From Acidimicrobiia bacterium (GTDB taxonomy: Bacteria; Actinomycetota; Acidimicrobiia; IMCC26256; PALSA-610): 64,000 nt of DNA. The position numbers were made by a program, and so were the translations under genes. The notes under the pieces are model-generated. The model searched no databases and was not told where the DNA came from. It saw only the letters and a program-made list of their open reading frames with translations. Within the stretch, counting starts at the first letter, position 1. Each line of letters opens with the position of its first letter. The stretch covers positions 1,127,427 to 1,191,426 of the forward strand of contig JAOSJK010000012.1 in NCBI GenBank assembly GCA_027494135.1, written 5' to 3'. Shown piece after piece: positions 38,054 to 47,540 of the stretch.

Positions 38054-39412
38054 ATGAGCTTCGATGGGTGGCTACCCGCACCAGGCCAGGCCCGCGGGGC
38101 TCACTTGATCGAGTTCCTCGAGGCACTGCTCGTCCGCTGCGAGGAGCTGGCCGAGGGCCGCGATTGGACGCAGGTCGCGGTCGGGGCTCGCGACATGCTG
38201 GACGCGATCCGATCAGCAGGTCGCCACCGAGCCGCCCGGCATCGCGGTGTTCGACTTCGCCGCTGAGACTGTTCATGCCCACCTCACCACGGTGGGCGCC
38301 GCGTTCGACGACGTGGACCCGTTGGTCGCCGCGGTGGCGTGTGCCCGAGCGGTCGATGACATCTGGGGCGATGATCTGGCCGCGGAGTGGGCCGAGCTCT
38401 TGGCCTCGCGCGGCGACAAGATCGAGCCGGGCGACATCGTCATGTCCGCGGGCAGCGATCACATCGCTGACCTGTACTCGCTGGGACGGGCGTTCTCGGC
38501 ACCTCGGTTCCGCGCCGCTGACGGTGCAGGCCGGACGCGCCGGGCAGGGATCTACCGGCCGCAGCCGGGAGTCCCTTCGGTCCTGGTGGATCGTTCGCTC
38601 AGCCGAGTGCTTGCGCCGGCGCTCGCGACCGGTGACCAGCGGGCACGTCCATGGGTCGCCGGGGTACCGAACGCGTCGAGCGCTGAGTGGGAATTCGACC
38701 GGCCACCGATCCGGCCCCGCGACCGTGCCGGCCACCTCGAAGCCACCGAGAGCGTGGTGGCCGACGCGTTTGGCCTCGACGCGGCGGTCGTGGTCCTGCC
38801 CGAGTTCAGCGGGTACGTCGATGTCATCGACCGGCTGCGCCAAGCACGCCCGCAGCGACCGACCCTCGTGGTTGCTGGCAGCGGCCACGAGTCGACAGGC
38901 AAGACCCTCCGCAACGTCGCATCAACCTGGATCGCTCGACCCGACGGGACGATCCCGCCCGACCAGCCCATCCGCACTCTCAAGCGTGTCCCATACGACG
39001 GGGCGCTGGGAACCGAGCCGCTGACCGATGTCGCATCCACGATCACGGTGCACATCTCGGGGCCGTGGCGCATGGCCATCGGTATCTGCCGGGACCTCTG
39101 CGACCCTGCCATCACCGACGCGTTGGCCCAGCTCGGCGTGAACCTGCTGGTGGTCCCGGCCTGTTCACCCAAGACCACGAACCTGGCCCGCGGCGCCGAG
39201 GCCGTCGCCGTCGACGCCGGAGGCTTCGCGCTCGTCGCCAACGGACCCCCGACCTTCGAGCAACCGAACCGGCCACCAGCGAAGGTCGCCACGGCGATCT
39301 GGTGCACGCCCTTGACCGGACCGAACCGCGCCTCATGGCCAGCACCGATACCGCCGGGGTCGTCCTCGTCGACCTCGACGGCCACCGTCTCATCCCGAAC
39401 CCCTGGCCCTGA
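38054..39412 (+). CDS. Nitrilase-superfamily (C-N hydrolase) protein with N-terminal extension
   Basis: About 450 residues; ATG at 38054 or 38045. The first 70 residues are joined to the rest by a frame break near 38.21 kb. An alpha-helical N-terminal domain of about 200 residues precedes a nitrilase-fold core. The catalytic triad seems complete: Glu in VVVLPEFSG, Lys in TLKRVPYDG and Cys in GICRDLCD. LLVVPACSPKTT matches the following family strand. A break near 39.30 kb gives the final TAGVVLVDLDGHRLIPNPW. The substrate is unknown. Unusual as a passenger of a conjugative element. Confidence 0.7.
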
Positions 39413-39428
39413 ACCACGGATAGTAAAC

Positions 39429-39463
39429 AGATAGTTGCTATCTCGGTTGGTGGTTCGTACCAT
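39429..39463 (+). promoter_or_regulatory. Promoter with overlapping palindromic operator, MarR gene
   Basis: -35 TTGCTA (39435-39440), 17-base spacer, -10 TACCAT (39458-39463). The -35 lies inside the palindrome AGATAG-TTG-CTATCT (39429-39443). A dimeric repressor bound there would block the promoter, suggesting autoregulation by the MarR-type product at 39502. Confidence 0.55.
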
Positions 39464-39501
39464 TGGGTTCGAGACCACAGCGCACCCGAGGAGGTGCCCC
39501 G

Positions 39502-40019
39502 ATGCCCCGCCCATCTCCCACCGATGCCAAGGCCACCGGACCTGATCCAGTTGATCGGTGCCCCAACGCGAACCGACTCCCTGGCTCGTGGCTGTGGCCG
39601 CACGCTCATCGCTGGGCCATCACGACCGGCACTGCTCGAGCTGCTCGGAGAGCTCGGCGCGTGGGAGCACCGCCTGGCATCGGAGGCCGCGACGACGACC
39701 GACCCGGTCATGGCAGCCGAGACCCGCGGCGCGGTCCACGCCCTTGCGCTGGTCGTTGAAGCCGCGGCCGAAGCCGCACGCAGCACCTCGGTGCCCACCA
39801 ACGAGGTTCTGCTCGCCGAGCTCGCGGCTGCACCCAGCGATGCTGCCCAGCGAGCTGGCCGACACGCTCCAGCTGTCACGCCAGACCGTCACCCAGGCGC
39901 TGCGTCGCCTGGCCGACAAGGGCCTGGTCCGCAAGCACGCCGGCCCCAAGGCCGACGGCCGCACGGTCCCCTACGAGCTGACCCCATCGGGTCGACGCCT
40001 GGCCGCGGCGCCTGGCTGA
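39502..40019 (+). CDS. MarR-type winged-helix regulator, frame-broken
   Basis: ATG at 39502 behind GAGGAGG. Three frames are joined. After a short start come helices (LIQLIGAPTRTDSLARG, LLELLGELGAWEHRLASEAA). The winged-helix core follows with LPSELADTLQLSRQTVTQAL, RRLADKGLVRKHAG and DGRTVPYELTPSGRRLA, the latter being the typical MarR wing and C-helix. About 170 residues. Controlled by a palindrome-bearing promoter just upstream. Confidence 0.65.
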
Positions 40020-40054
40020 CCGCACCACGCCGGTCGGGCCAGGCGACCGCTGGC

Positions 40055-40750
40055 TCACAGGTCGAGGACCCAGGTGCTCCACAAGACGACGTCGGGCTGG
40101 TCTTGGAGCCGGGCCGGTTCGCGAACGATCCCCGAGATGATCTGGCCGATCCGGGCAGCGACTTCGCGGTCGCGCTGCGCGAGCACGTCCGGGGCGATCG
40201 CCGCGTACGCGCCCTCGGAGAACACGTGCACCACACCGTTGACGTGGTGGGTTTCGGCCCGGTAGCCCCGGGCGCGGAGGTGCTTGCGGATCGCCCGGCG
40301 GAGCGCTTCGACGTGTTCGACCGGGGCGCCCACCACCCGTGAGCACCCGAACGTCTCCACCGTGTCGGCCACGACCGACGCCAGCAACTCCATCCCGTCG
40401 GGAGCTTCTACGGGCGCGAACCACGTGTCGATCACCCGCAGACACGACCGACACGTCGGCACCAGCGAGATCACCTGCCAACGACGGAACGTGCCGCCGT
40501 CACCCGCGGCCATCTCGACCCACCCACGGCCGCACAAGGTCTTGGGCGACCAGCGCTCGCGATACAGCGCAGCCTGGTCATAGCCGGCAACGACCTCCGG
40601 TGGCTCGACGTACTCGGCGCCGGTCGCTTTCACCGCCGCCCGCCGATCATCACCGTCGCACAGCGACGCCAGGTGCACTTCCGCTCCGCTGGTCTCGACC
40701 AACAGAAGGTCGTGTCCCAGCACCTCGATCACGTTCACATCGCTGGTCAC
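40055..40750 (-). CDS. Hypothetical protein translationally coupled to the integrase
   Basis: 231 residues, intact, GTG start at 40750 overlapping the integrase stop (GTGA). A zinc-binding-like CRSCLRVIDTW and an earlier TLCGRGWVE sit mid-protein. The remainder is mixed alpha/beta with VVGAPVEHVEALRRAIRKHL. No recognised family. Tight coupling to the integrase suggests a role in integration or element maintenance. Confidence 0.5.
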   Translation of the reverse strand: MTSDVNVIEVLGHDLLLVETSGAEVHLASLCDGDDRRAAVKATGAEYVEPPEVVAGYDQAALYRERWSPKTLCGRGWVEMAAGDGGTFRRWQVISLVPTCRSCLRVIDTWFAPVEAPDGMELLASVVADTVETFGCSRVVGAPVEHVEALRRAIRKHLRARGYRAETHHVNGVVHVFSEGAYAAIAPDVLAQRDREVAARIGQIISGIVREPARLQDQPDVVLWSTWVLDL

Positions 40751-42443
40751 GACCGCTCCCCCTCTCCGCTCTCGGCCACGACTGTGGCCTCCGTCGAGGT
40801 GTCCATGACGGGGGTGTCGTCGCCGAGCGGGGCCAGGTGCGACACGGCGGCATGAGCCGCGGCGATGCAGCGGCCCAGTGCCCGCCCGTACTCGTCGGCT
40901 CTGACCATCTCGTCCGCCGCGACAGCCAGCAACGACGTCGCTGTCTCGGAGGTCTCCGAATCGCTGCGGGTCGATGACCGAAACGCGGGCCGCTGGAACG
41001 TGCGGGCCAGCTGATCACACACCTGGGGCAGTCGGTCGACGAGCACACCCAGCTCGCCCAACAGCCGGTAGGTGTCGCCCACGTCCTGCCACCCAACCGT
41101 GCCCGCCGATGGCGCGGCAAGGGTGGCGCGGTTCATCATGCGCACCGCTTCGGCCGCGATCTCCGCCATCGTCGAGGGGTCCTCAATGCCACCCAACGCC
41201 TCGAGCACACCTTCGACACCGAGTGGGGTCACCTTCCCTGACGGCCCGTTTACCGTCGCCACGGCGGTCCCCATCGCGGTCCTGACCATGTGGGCGTTGC
41301 GCAGCACCTGCGCGAACGCGACGGCCGCTTCGGCCTGCATGCCCGGCAACACGTGCTGGTACACCGACATCGTGAACGCCGGGTTCGAATGCCCGAGCCG
41401 TTCGCACACCACCTTCACCGACACCCCCGCCTGCAACAGCAGCGTCGCATGGGTATGGCGCAGGTCGTGCAAGGTGATCTCGGGGACCGCGATCCTCGCG
41501 ACGACTCGGTCGAAGGTCTGGCTGAACACGTCAGGGTGGATCCACGTGGTGTCGGGCTTGGAGAACACCAACGCCTCCTCGCCGATCGGTCCACCGGCCT
41601 CGAGCTCACGGGCCTTGCGCCACTGGCGGAGGACCTCGACGGTCTCCTCTTCGATGTCGATCGTGCGCCGCCCCGACCCGGTCTTCACATCGGAGATGTG
41701 CATCTCATAGGCCACCGACACCAACGCCTGGCGCACCGACAGACGGTTCGCGTCGAGGTCGAGGTCCTTCCAACGCAACCCCAACAACTCACCCCGGCGC
41801 ATCCCCGTGTACGACGCCAGATGGAACGCCGGGGCGAGACGGTGCGCCTCGATCGCTTCGAGGAACACGTCGAGCTGCTCCGCGGTCCACGCCTTGATCT
41901 CGATCTGCTTGCGGGCGCCGACCTTGGGCGGATCGGCCAGCGCGGCGACGTTGCGGATCACCAGGCCCTTTGCGCTCCGCGTCCGCGAGCGCCTTGTGCA
42001 CCACCAGGTGGATCGACCGCACCGTCTTCGGTGCCAGACCCTCACCGGTGCGAGTCGCCGCCTTGCGGCCCCGCACCAGAAGCGACGCGTACAACGCGTC
42101 GAGGTCGCTCGCGGTCAGCTTCTCCAACGGCATCTTGGCCAGCGCCGGCAACACGTGCAGCTCGATGTTGCGCCGATACGAATCGAACGTGCTCTTGCGG
42201 ATCTGGCTCTCCTGGATCGGCAACCACCGCCCCGTCAGGTACTCACCCAGCGTCCAGCTTCTCGGTCGCGACCGACACTCCCTGGTTGCGGCGCTTCACC
42301 AGATCGGTCACCAGCTTCTCCGCGTCGCTGCGGCGCGGACCCGCCGAGACCCACTTGCGCTTCTCCTTGCCCGTACCGGGGTCGACACCGTCGTAGACGA
42401 CCGCGTAGTAGCTCTTGCCCTTCTTGACGACATAGCCGCGCAT
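40747..42443 (-). CDS. int: Tyrosine recombinase (integrase) with long C-terminal extension
   Basis: Site-specific recombinase of the element. ATG at 42443 behind AAGGA. An N-terminal arm-binding domain (MRGYVVKKGKSYYAVVYDGV) and a SAM-like core-binding domain (KSTFDSYRRNIELHVLPALA) precede the catalytic domain. Catalytic residues: Arg in YTGMRRGELLGLRW, His-x-x-Arg in LHDLRHTHATLLL, His in LGHSNPAFTM and nucleophile Tyr in SVYQHVLPG. Frame breaks near 42.23 and 41.98 kb. About 180 residues follow the Tyr, far more than usual, and resemble no known domain. Confidence 0.88.
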
Positions 42444-42584
42444 GGCTGTTCCTTCGAGGTAGTCCAGAAGGAACGCCGAGCAGCTTGCGTCCGCACCCGG
42501 GGCGTTCGACGGGCAACGCGGGACTGTGCCGATCAGCCTACGCCCACTCGGGGGAACGGTCTACCGGCCCCTTCGACCCGCGCG

Positions 42585-42743
42585 TTCTACCGAGAACCCG
42601 AAGATCACCCCAACCGCCCTCCCCAAGCCCCGCGAGCGGTCCGAACCCAGGCCACGCAAGGACGGCCGTCATCCCGGCCCGGAAGGTCCCGTCACGGACC
42701 TTCGTGGGCTGTACCAGCCGATCCGGTAGAAAACCCGGTAGAA
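42585..42743. promoter_or_regulatory. Putative integrase arm-type sites
   Basis: CGGTAGAA occurs twice head to tail, 12 bases apart (42724-42731, 42736-42743), and once inverted as TTCTACCG (42585-42592). A looser CTACCGG lies at 42561. All lie between the integrase start and the tRNA-like att core, where arm-binding sites are expected. Confidence 0.4.
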
Positions 42744-42753
42744 GATCGGGGAA

Positions 42754-42809
42754 CAGGCAGCAGAAAGGCCCTCCCCGATTCCTCGGAAAGGGCCTTTGAC
42801 CTGCTGTTT
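42754..42809 (-). terminator. Terminator-like hairpin next to the tRNA fragment
   Basis: AAAGGCCC (42764-42771) pairs with GGGCCTTT (42790-42797). Outer arms CAGCAG and CTGCTG extend the stem. On the minus strand it follows the tRNA 3' end by about 15 bases and has a short T run after the stem, fitting a tRNA gene terminator. Confidence 0.55.
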
Positions 42810-42813
42810 CAGA

Positions 42814-42851
42814 TGGTGGCGGGGGCAGGATTTGAACCTGCGACCTTCGGG
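42814..42851 (-). tRNA. 3' fragment of a tRNA (T-arm, acceptor strand, CCA): att core
   Basis: On the minus strand the sequence is CCCGAAGGTC, then the T-arm GCAGGTTCAAATCCTGC, then the acceptor strand and CCA. This matches the 3' half of tRNA-fMet-like genes from the anticodon stem onward. No 5' half exists: the sequence changes at 42852 into a protein-coding gene. Tyrosine integrases commonly use exactly such 3' tRNA segments as the core of recombination. Confidence 0.7.
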
Positions 42852-43988
42852 GAGTACGGCATCGAGCCGACCCGCTTCAGCGAGATCCGTGAGGGGGCTG
42901 CTTCGACGTCGACGCCTCGATCGACGACATGAACGCCGGGGGATCTCTTGGCGTCGTTGTGCTTCCGTCCTTCCCGCAGTTCTGCAGGCCAGATCTTCGC
43001 CAACACCGAGGACAAGGACCTGGCGCTGGTCACCTGCAGGCCTACAACGACTGGCACGTCAAAGGAGGAGTGGGCGGGGCGCATCCGGGTCGGTGTTCAT
43101 CCCGCTGGCGCTCATCCCGTACTGGGGGACCCCGAGCTCGCCAAGGCGCCGAGGTGCGGCCGTCGCCGCCATGGGCGTGCGGGCCGTCACCTGGTCCGAG
43201 AACCGAGAAGCTCTGGCGTGCCCAGCTTCCACAGCGAGCACTGGGACCCGTCCTGGCGAGCCTGCGACGAGCTCGGCATGGTCATCTGCCTGCACATCGG
43301 TTCGTCCTCGGCGGTCAAGCTGCCCGCCGCGGATGCGCCGTTCACCACCATGATGAACCCGCAGCCCACCGCGGTGATGGGACACCGCAGCGGACCTGCT
43401 GTGGTCCCGGGTCATCCGTGAGTTCCTCGAACATCCGCTTCGCGCTGAGCGAGGGCTCGATCGGGTGGATCCCGTACCTGCTCGAGCGTGCCGACTACGT
43501 CTACGAGAACCACCACTGGCCGGGATTCCAGCACTACGGCGGGAAGCTCCCGTCGGAGGCTCTTCCGCAGCACTTCCTGGCCTGCTTCATCGAGGACGCC
43601 GCGGGCGTCCGCCTCTGCTCGACCTGATCGGCTCCGACATCGTCTGCAGTCGAGACGGACTACCCGCACTCGGACTCGACCTGGCCCGAGAGCCCCGAGC
43701 GTCTGGCAGCTACCTGGGCAGCCTCGACGACGACACGATCGCCGCGATCACGCACCCTGATCGCCATGGGGCACTTCGACTTCGACCCCTTCGCCCACAT
43801 CGCCCCGGCGGACGCCACGGTCGCAGCGCTGCGGGCGAAGGCCACCCACGTCGACGTCGGGCCCTGCGAGCCCCGCCGGGCCTTCGTCGCACCCCGAGAA
43901 GCCGCTGACGCTGACCGACATGCTGATGCGAGCCGCACACCCCCTGCTCGACGAGCAGGCCGAAGCTGAAGGCGTCAGCACGGGGTGA
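42852..43988 (+). pseudogene. Amidohydrolase-family (ACMSD-like TIM barrel) gene, 5'-truncated and frame-broken
   Basis: Begins mid-protein at EYGIEPTRFSEIREG directly after the tRNA fragment, so the N-terminal metal-binding part is missing. Recognisable later pieces are CFPSFPQFC, FIPLALIPYW, MGVRAVTWSEN, ELGMVICLHIGSSS, SEGSIGWIPYLLERADYVYE and ETDYPHSDSTWPESPERL, the last with the conserved metal-site Asp. The end is KPLTLTDMLMRAAHPLLDEQ. Many one-base shifts, several in G or C runs. Related enzymes act on carboxylated ring or semialdehyde compounds. Either truncated by recombination or a chimeric join. Confidence 0.7.
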
Positions 43989-44058
43989 CGCTGGCTGATC
44001 GGTTGTCGTCGTCGGCGGCGCGGATCGCGGCAAACGCGCGCGCCGGGGCAGTTCTTCC

Positions 44059-44648
44059 CTAGTCGCTCGCGCCGGGTCGTATCCCGCTCCAGAACAAGGG
44101 GAGCAACTGGGCGCTGATTGCGGTCGACGTTGATGCGGTTGTCGATGACGAGGCTCCGAAGTCCGATCACGGTCACCGCTCCGTAGAGGGCTGTCGCGGC
44201 GATCTCCGGGTTGACGGGACGCAGCGTTGCATCCTGTGCACCCAGGGCGAGCAATCGCCGAACCGGCTCGTGGAATGCTGCGTTGATGCCAGCGGCGAGG
44301 TCGGGAAGTTTGCCGGCCTTTCCGAGGTTCGCTGTCAGCAGCTGCGCAGTGGCCGGGAACTCTCCCAGATGCGCCAGTTGGGCTCGAACGACGGAGGCGA
44401 GTCGTTCAGGGACCGGGGCTTCGGGGTCCTCGGCGGCAGCGACTGCCTCGGTGAGACGCTCGAGCATCCGAGTCAGCAGGAACTGAAGGATCTCGTCTTT
44501 GGACGAGAAGTAGTAGTAGAGCGTGGCACGGGGAATGCCGCTGGCCTCGGCGATGTCCTCGGTTCGAACCTCGTCCCATGATGGGGGCGAGCTCACCGGC
44601 GGTTGCCGAGGAGCTTGTCGGCCATGGGCGCTGGAACGGATCGGCTCA
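44059..44648 (-). CDS. TetR-family regulator
   Basis: About 195 residues. The helix-turn-helix reads VRTEDIAEASGIPRATLYYY then FSSKDEILQFLL, the typical TetR pattern. A helical ligand-binding domain follows with ERLASVVRAQLAHLGEFPAT and PEIAATALYGAVTVIGLRSL. The start region is frame-shifted (ATG near 44648). Near the 3' end a one-base shift gives the natural finish LFWSGIRPGASD with TAG at 44059. Convergent with the amidohydrolase gene, which it may regulate; the distance makes this uncertain. Confidence 0.72.
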
Positions 44649-44703
44649 TCGGCCGCTACTCCTTCCGCCGCCCACGGACTTCCTTTGGACAGCTCGTCCA
44701 AGC

Positions 44704-45201
44704 TTAGGTGCCCTCCGGCAGACCGTCGAAGGGCCCGACGAGCTGGGTCGGGTGGGGGGCACGATGAGGACCGGTTGTCGACTGATCTCAGCGACGCGGA
44801 TCGCAGTGCATCGATACCGGCCGACCGGTGTCCGATGGGCGTGGCGGCCGACGACGATGCAAACGGCCATGTGGTCCTGTGCAGCGCCAGCGAGCTGCGT
44901 GCAGCATCTCCGGCTCGGATCTCGAAACTCCACTCGAGGTCGGTGCCGGCAAGTGCTAACTCGCAGTCGATGTGGCAGCGATCCGCGAGCTCCTCACCGG
45001 TGAGCGCAACGGCACCAGCGGCGCTCGGCACGGCAAACCGGCGCTTGGTGTCGTCGCCACGACGTGCACCACGACCAGATGAGCTGATCGCCGTTGCGCG
45101 ATCTCGATGGCCGCGTCCAAAGCGATGGTGTTCGTCGCGACCGCTGCGCACACCGACCAGCACTGGGCGGATCGATGACGGGTGTCGCAGGCGCGGTTCA
45201 C
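44704..45201 (-). CDS. Universal stress protein (UspA family), frame-broken
   Basis: GTG start at 45201 overlapping the stop of the DHA2 exporter (GTGA). Segments in shifting frames are RPVLVGVRSGRDEH, ALDAAIEIAQRRSAHLVVVH, LAGAAQDHMAVCIVVGRHAH and VAEISRQPVLIVPP. The second-to-last gives the G-x2-G-x9-G(S/T)-like nucleotide loop in damaged form. Natural end LVGPFDGLPEGT with TAA at 44704. About 165 residues. Co-transcribed with the exporter. Confidence 0.65.
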
Positions 45202-46817
45202 GGCGTGTGTGGATCGCCGGCTGCCGGAGCGAGGAGGTGGAGCCGCGGCTCGGCCTCTTCGGCGCTTCGGGCCTCGCAGCGCCGTGAAGGCGGCAGCGGC
45301 CACGCAGATTCCGGCCGCGAGCAGCAGCGCCGGGGGCCATCCCGTCGACGAACGACGATCGGGCAGCCTCGGCGAGCGCTGCACCGTTCTCGCCGAGCCG
45401 GGTAGCGATGGCGAGCGCCCCTCCGATGCCTTCGGTGACGGGTTCGGCCACGTCGGCGGGCAACGCAGCGGTCGCGGGTTCGACGTTGGAGCGGTAGCTC
45501 GAGTTGAGCACGGACCCGATGAGAGCGATCCCCACCGCGCCTCCCATCTCCCGGACGGTGTCGTTGAGCGCGGAGGCGACGCCCTGCTTCTCCTCGGGCA
45601 GCGAAGAGGTGATGGCTGCGGTCGACGGGCTCATTGCGAGACCGACGCCGGCGCCGAGGATGAGCACGCCTGGCAGCACACTGGAGGTAGCCGCCGGCGG
45701 GATCTGCCATGACGGCGAACAGACCCAACCCGGCGGCCCCGGCCAGCATCCCTGTGACCAGCGTCTTGCGAAAGCCGATGCGCTCGGCGATCGTCGGGGC
45801 GACTGTCGACAGCGGCATCATGACAGCGGCCATGGGGGAAGTCCGGTCGCCGCACGGAGCGCCGAGTAGCCGAGGACGGCTTGGAGGTACTGCACCAGCA
45901 CCAGGAACAGCGAGAACATGACGGCGAACTACGACGAAGAGGTTCACCGATCCAGCAGCAAGTCCCCGGATCCGAAAGATCCTGACATCGAGCAGCGGGT
46001 GGTCGCGCCGCAGTTCGACGGCGACGAACGCGGCGGTGCCGACCAGTCCGGCGGTTGCAGCCGCCAACGTGATGGGGTGGGTCCAGCCCTGCTCAGGTCC
46101 CTCGTGGAACGCCAGCACGATGCCGCCGACGGCGACGATCGACAGCAGCGACCCTGCGATGTCGAATCCGGCGTCGACGTGCTCGACCGAGTGCGGCACG
46201 ACGGCCAAGGTGATCACGAACGACACCGCTGCGAGCGCGACGGGGAGCGCGAAGACCCACGGCCAGGTGGCGTTGTCGACGATGGCAGCGGACGCGAACA
46301 GCCCGATGATGCCGCCAGCTCCTGCGAATCCTGCCCACGTTCCGATCGCCTTGGCCTGCTCCTGCGGGGGGAAGCTGGTCGTGATGACCGACAGTGTCAC
46401 GGGCATGACCATGGCTGCAGCGACGCCGGCGCGGCGCGGAGCGAGATGAGCATCATTGGGTCGGACGCGAACGCCGATGCGACGTTCGTCGCAGCGAAGG
46501 CGACCAGGCCGATCAGCAGCACCGGCTTACGACCCCAGCGGTCCCCGATGGCACCGATGGGCATGAGGAGCGCAGCGGCGAAGCGTGTAGCCGTTGATGA
46601 TCCACAGCAGCTGGCTCTGCGAGCGCCGAGGTCCTCGGCAAGAGCCTGTTGGGCGACGTTCAGCCCCGACACCGATGCGACGACGGCTACCAGCGCAACG
46701 CACATCGCCGCCAGGATGAGACGGCGGCGACCCGAGTCGTCGACGACGACGTCGTGCAGGTCGATGGAGTCGCGATCGGCGACGCCCGCGCGGCGGGGTC
46801 GGGTTCGGGGGCGGGCA
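45198..46817 (-). CDS. DHA2-family (EmrB/QacA-like) MFS exporter, frame-broken
   Basis: Proton-driven drug exporter with 14 predicted membrane segments. ATG at 46817 behind GAGGAG. Pieces are LILAAMCVALVAVVASVSGL, LLWIINGYTL, MPIGAIGDRWGRKPVLLIGL (the MFS motif A), GTWAGFAGAGGIIGLFASAA, LNDTVREMGGAVGIALIGSV (DHA2 motif) and AAGICVAAAAFTALRG. At least five frame breaks. Divergent from a TetR gene across an 80-base region with a palindrome, the usual arrangement for an inducible exporter. Confidence 0.78.
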
Positions 46818-46897
46818 TCCTGCACTCCTCGCAAGGGGCCGGACGAGTCCGGCTGTGGGGTGTTGGCAGGCAGAGACTACGACATGGTGCCATCTAC

Positions 46898-46912
46898 GCA
46901 ACACCCTGTTGC
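46898..46912. promoter_or_regulatory. Palindromic operator between exporter and TetR genes
   Basis: GCAACA-CCC-TGTTGC is a perfect inverted repeat in the divergent intergenic region of the DHA2 exporter and the TetR regulator. It is a good candidate for the TetR binding site controlling both directions. Confidence 0.5.
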
Positions 46913-46946
46913 ACAGTTCCGATGGTTCGATACGATCCGATCTGTG

Positions 46947-47540
46947 ATGACGGTTGAAGATGCCCACGTCGACCCGCGGGTGGCGCGGACGAGGGCAGCG
47001 GTGCTCGTCGCAGCTCGCGAGGTTCTCGTCGACGAAGGTTGGGAGGGCGTCACGGTGGCGAGTCGCCGAACGCAGCGGGTACGCCCGAACGACGCTGTAC
47101 CGGCACTGGCCTCAGCGTCTCGACCTGTTGCGCGACCTCATTCGGGAGGAGGCCTCCGTCGCACATTCGATGCCGATCGGAGACCTGCGCGCCGACCTCG
47201 TGGCCGAGCTCGAGGCGTTTCGGTTCGCGATGACCACAGCAGGATTGGGACGGGCGATGGTCGCGATCGGCCAGCACGCTCGGAGAGGATCCGGAGGTGG
47301 CGGATCTTAACAGAGCGTTGCGCATCGAGGGCGCCCGAGTGCTCGACGGCATCATCGGCGATGCAGTCGATGCGGGAGTGCTGCATCGCGATGCCGGCAA
47401 CGGCGCGGCGGTGGCGATGCTCGTCGGGCCGGTGCTTTTTCCGCTACCTCTTCGAGCCCGACGGGCTTTCCTCCGCATTCGTCGACGACGTCGTCGATCG
47501 CTTCATCGACGCGTTCGCGACGGGCGCCGGGGTCGACGGT
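46947..47540 (+). CDS. TetR-family regulator of the divergent exporter, frame-broken
   Basis: ATG at 46947. Pieces are VARTRAAVLVAAREVLVDEG, then VAERSGYARTTLYRHWPQRL (recognition helix), DLLRDLIREEASVAHSMPIG, LNRALRIEGARVLDGIIGDA and DGLSSAFVDDVVDRFIDAFA. About 195 residues. Ends overlapping or adjacent to the F420-dependent oxidoreductase start at 47539. Probably represses the divergent exporter. Confidence 0.72.

Noticed and set aside
42796..42930. Protein-like stretch VAGAGFEPATFG
   Set aside because: This peptide is the antisense translation of the 3' part of a tRNA. It is the att core, not a gene.
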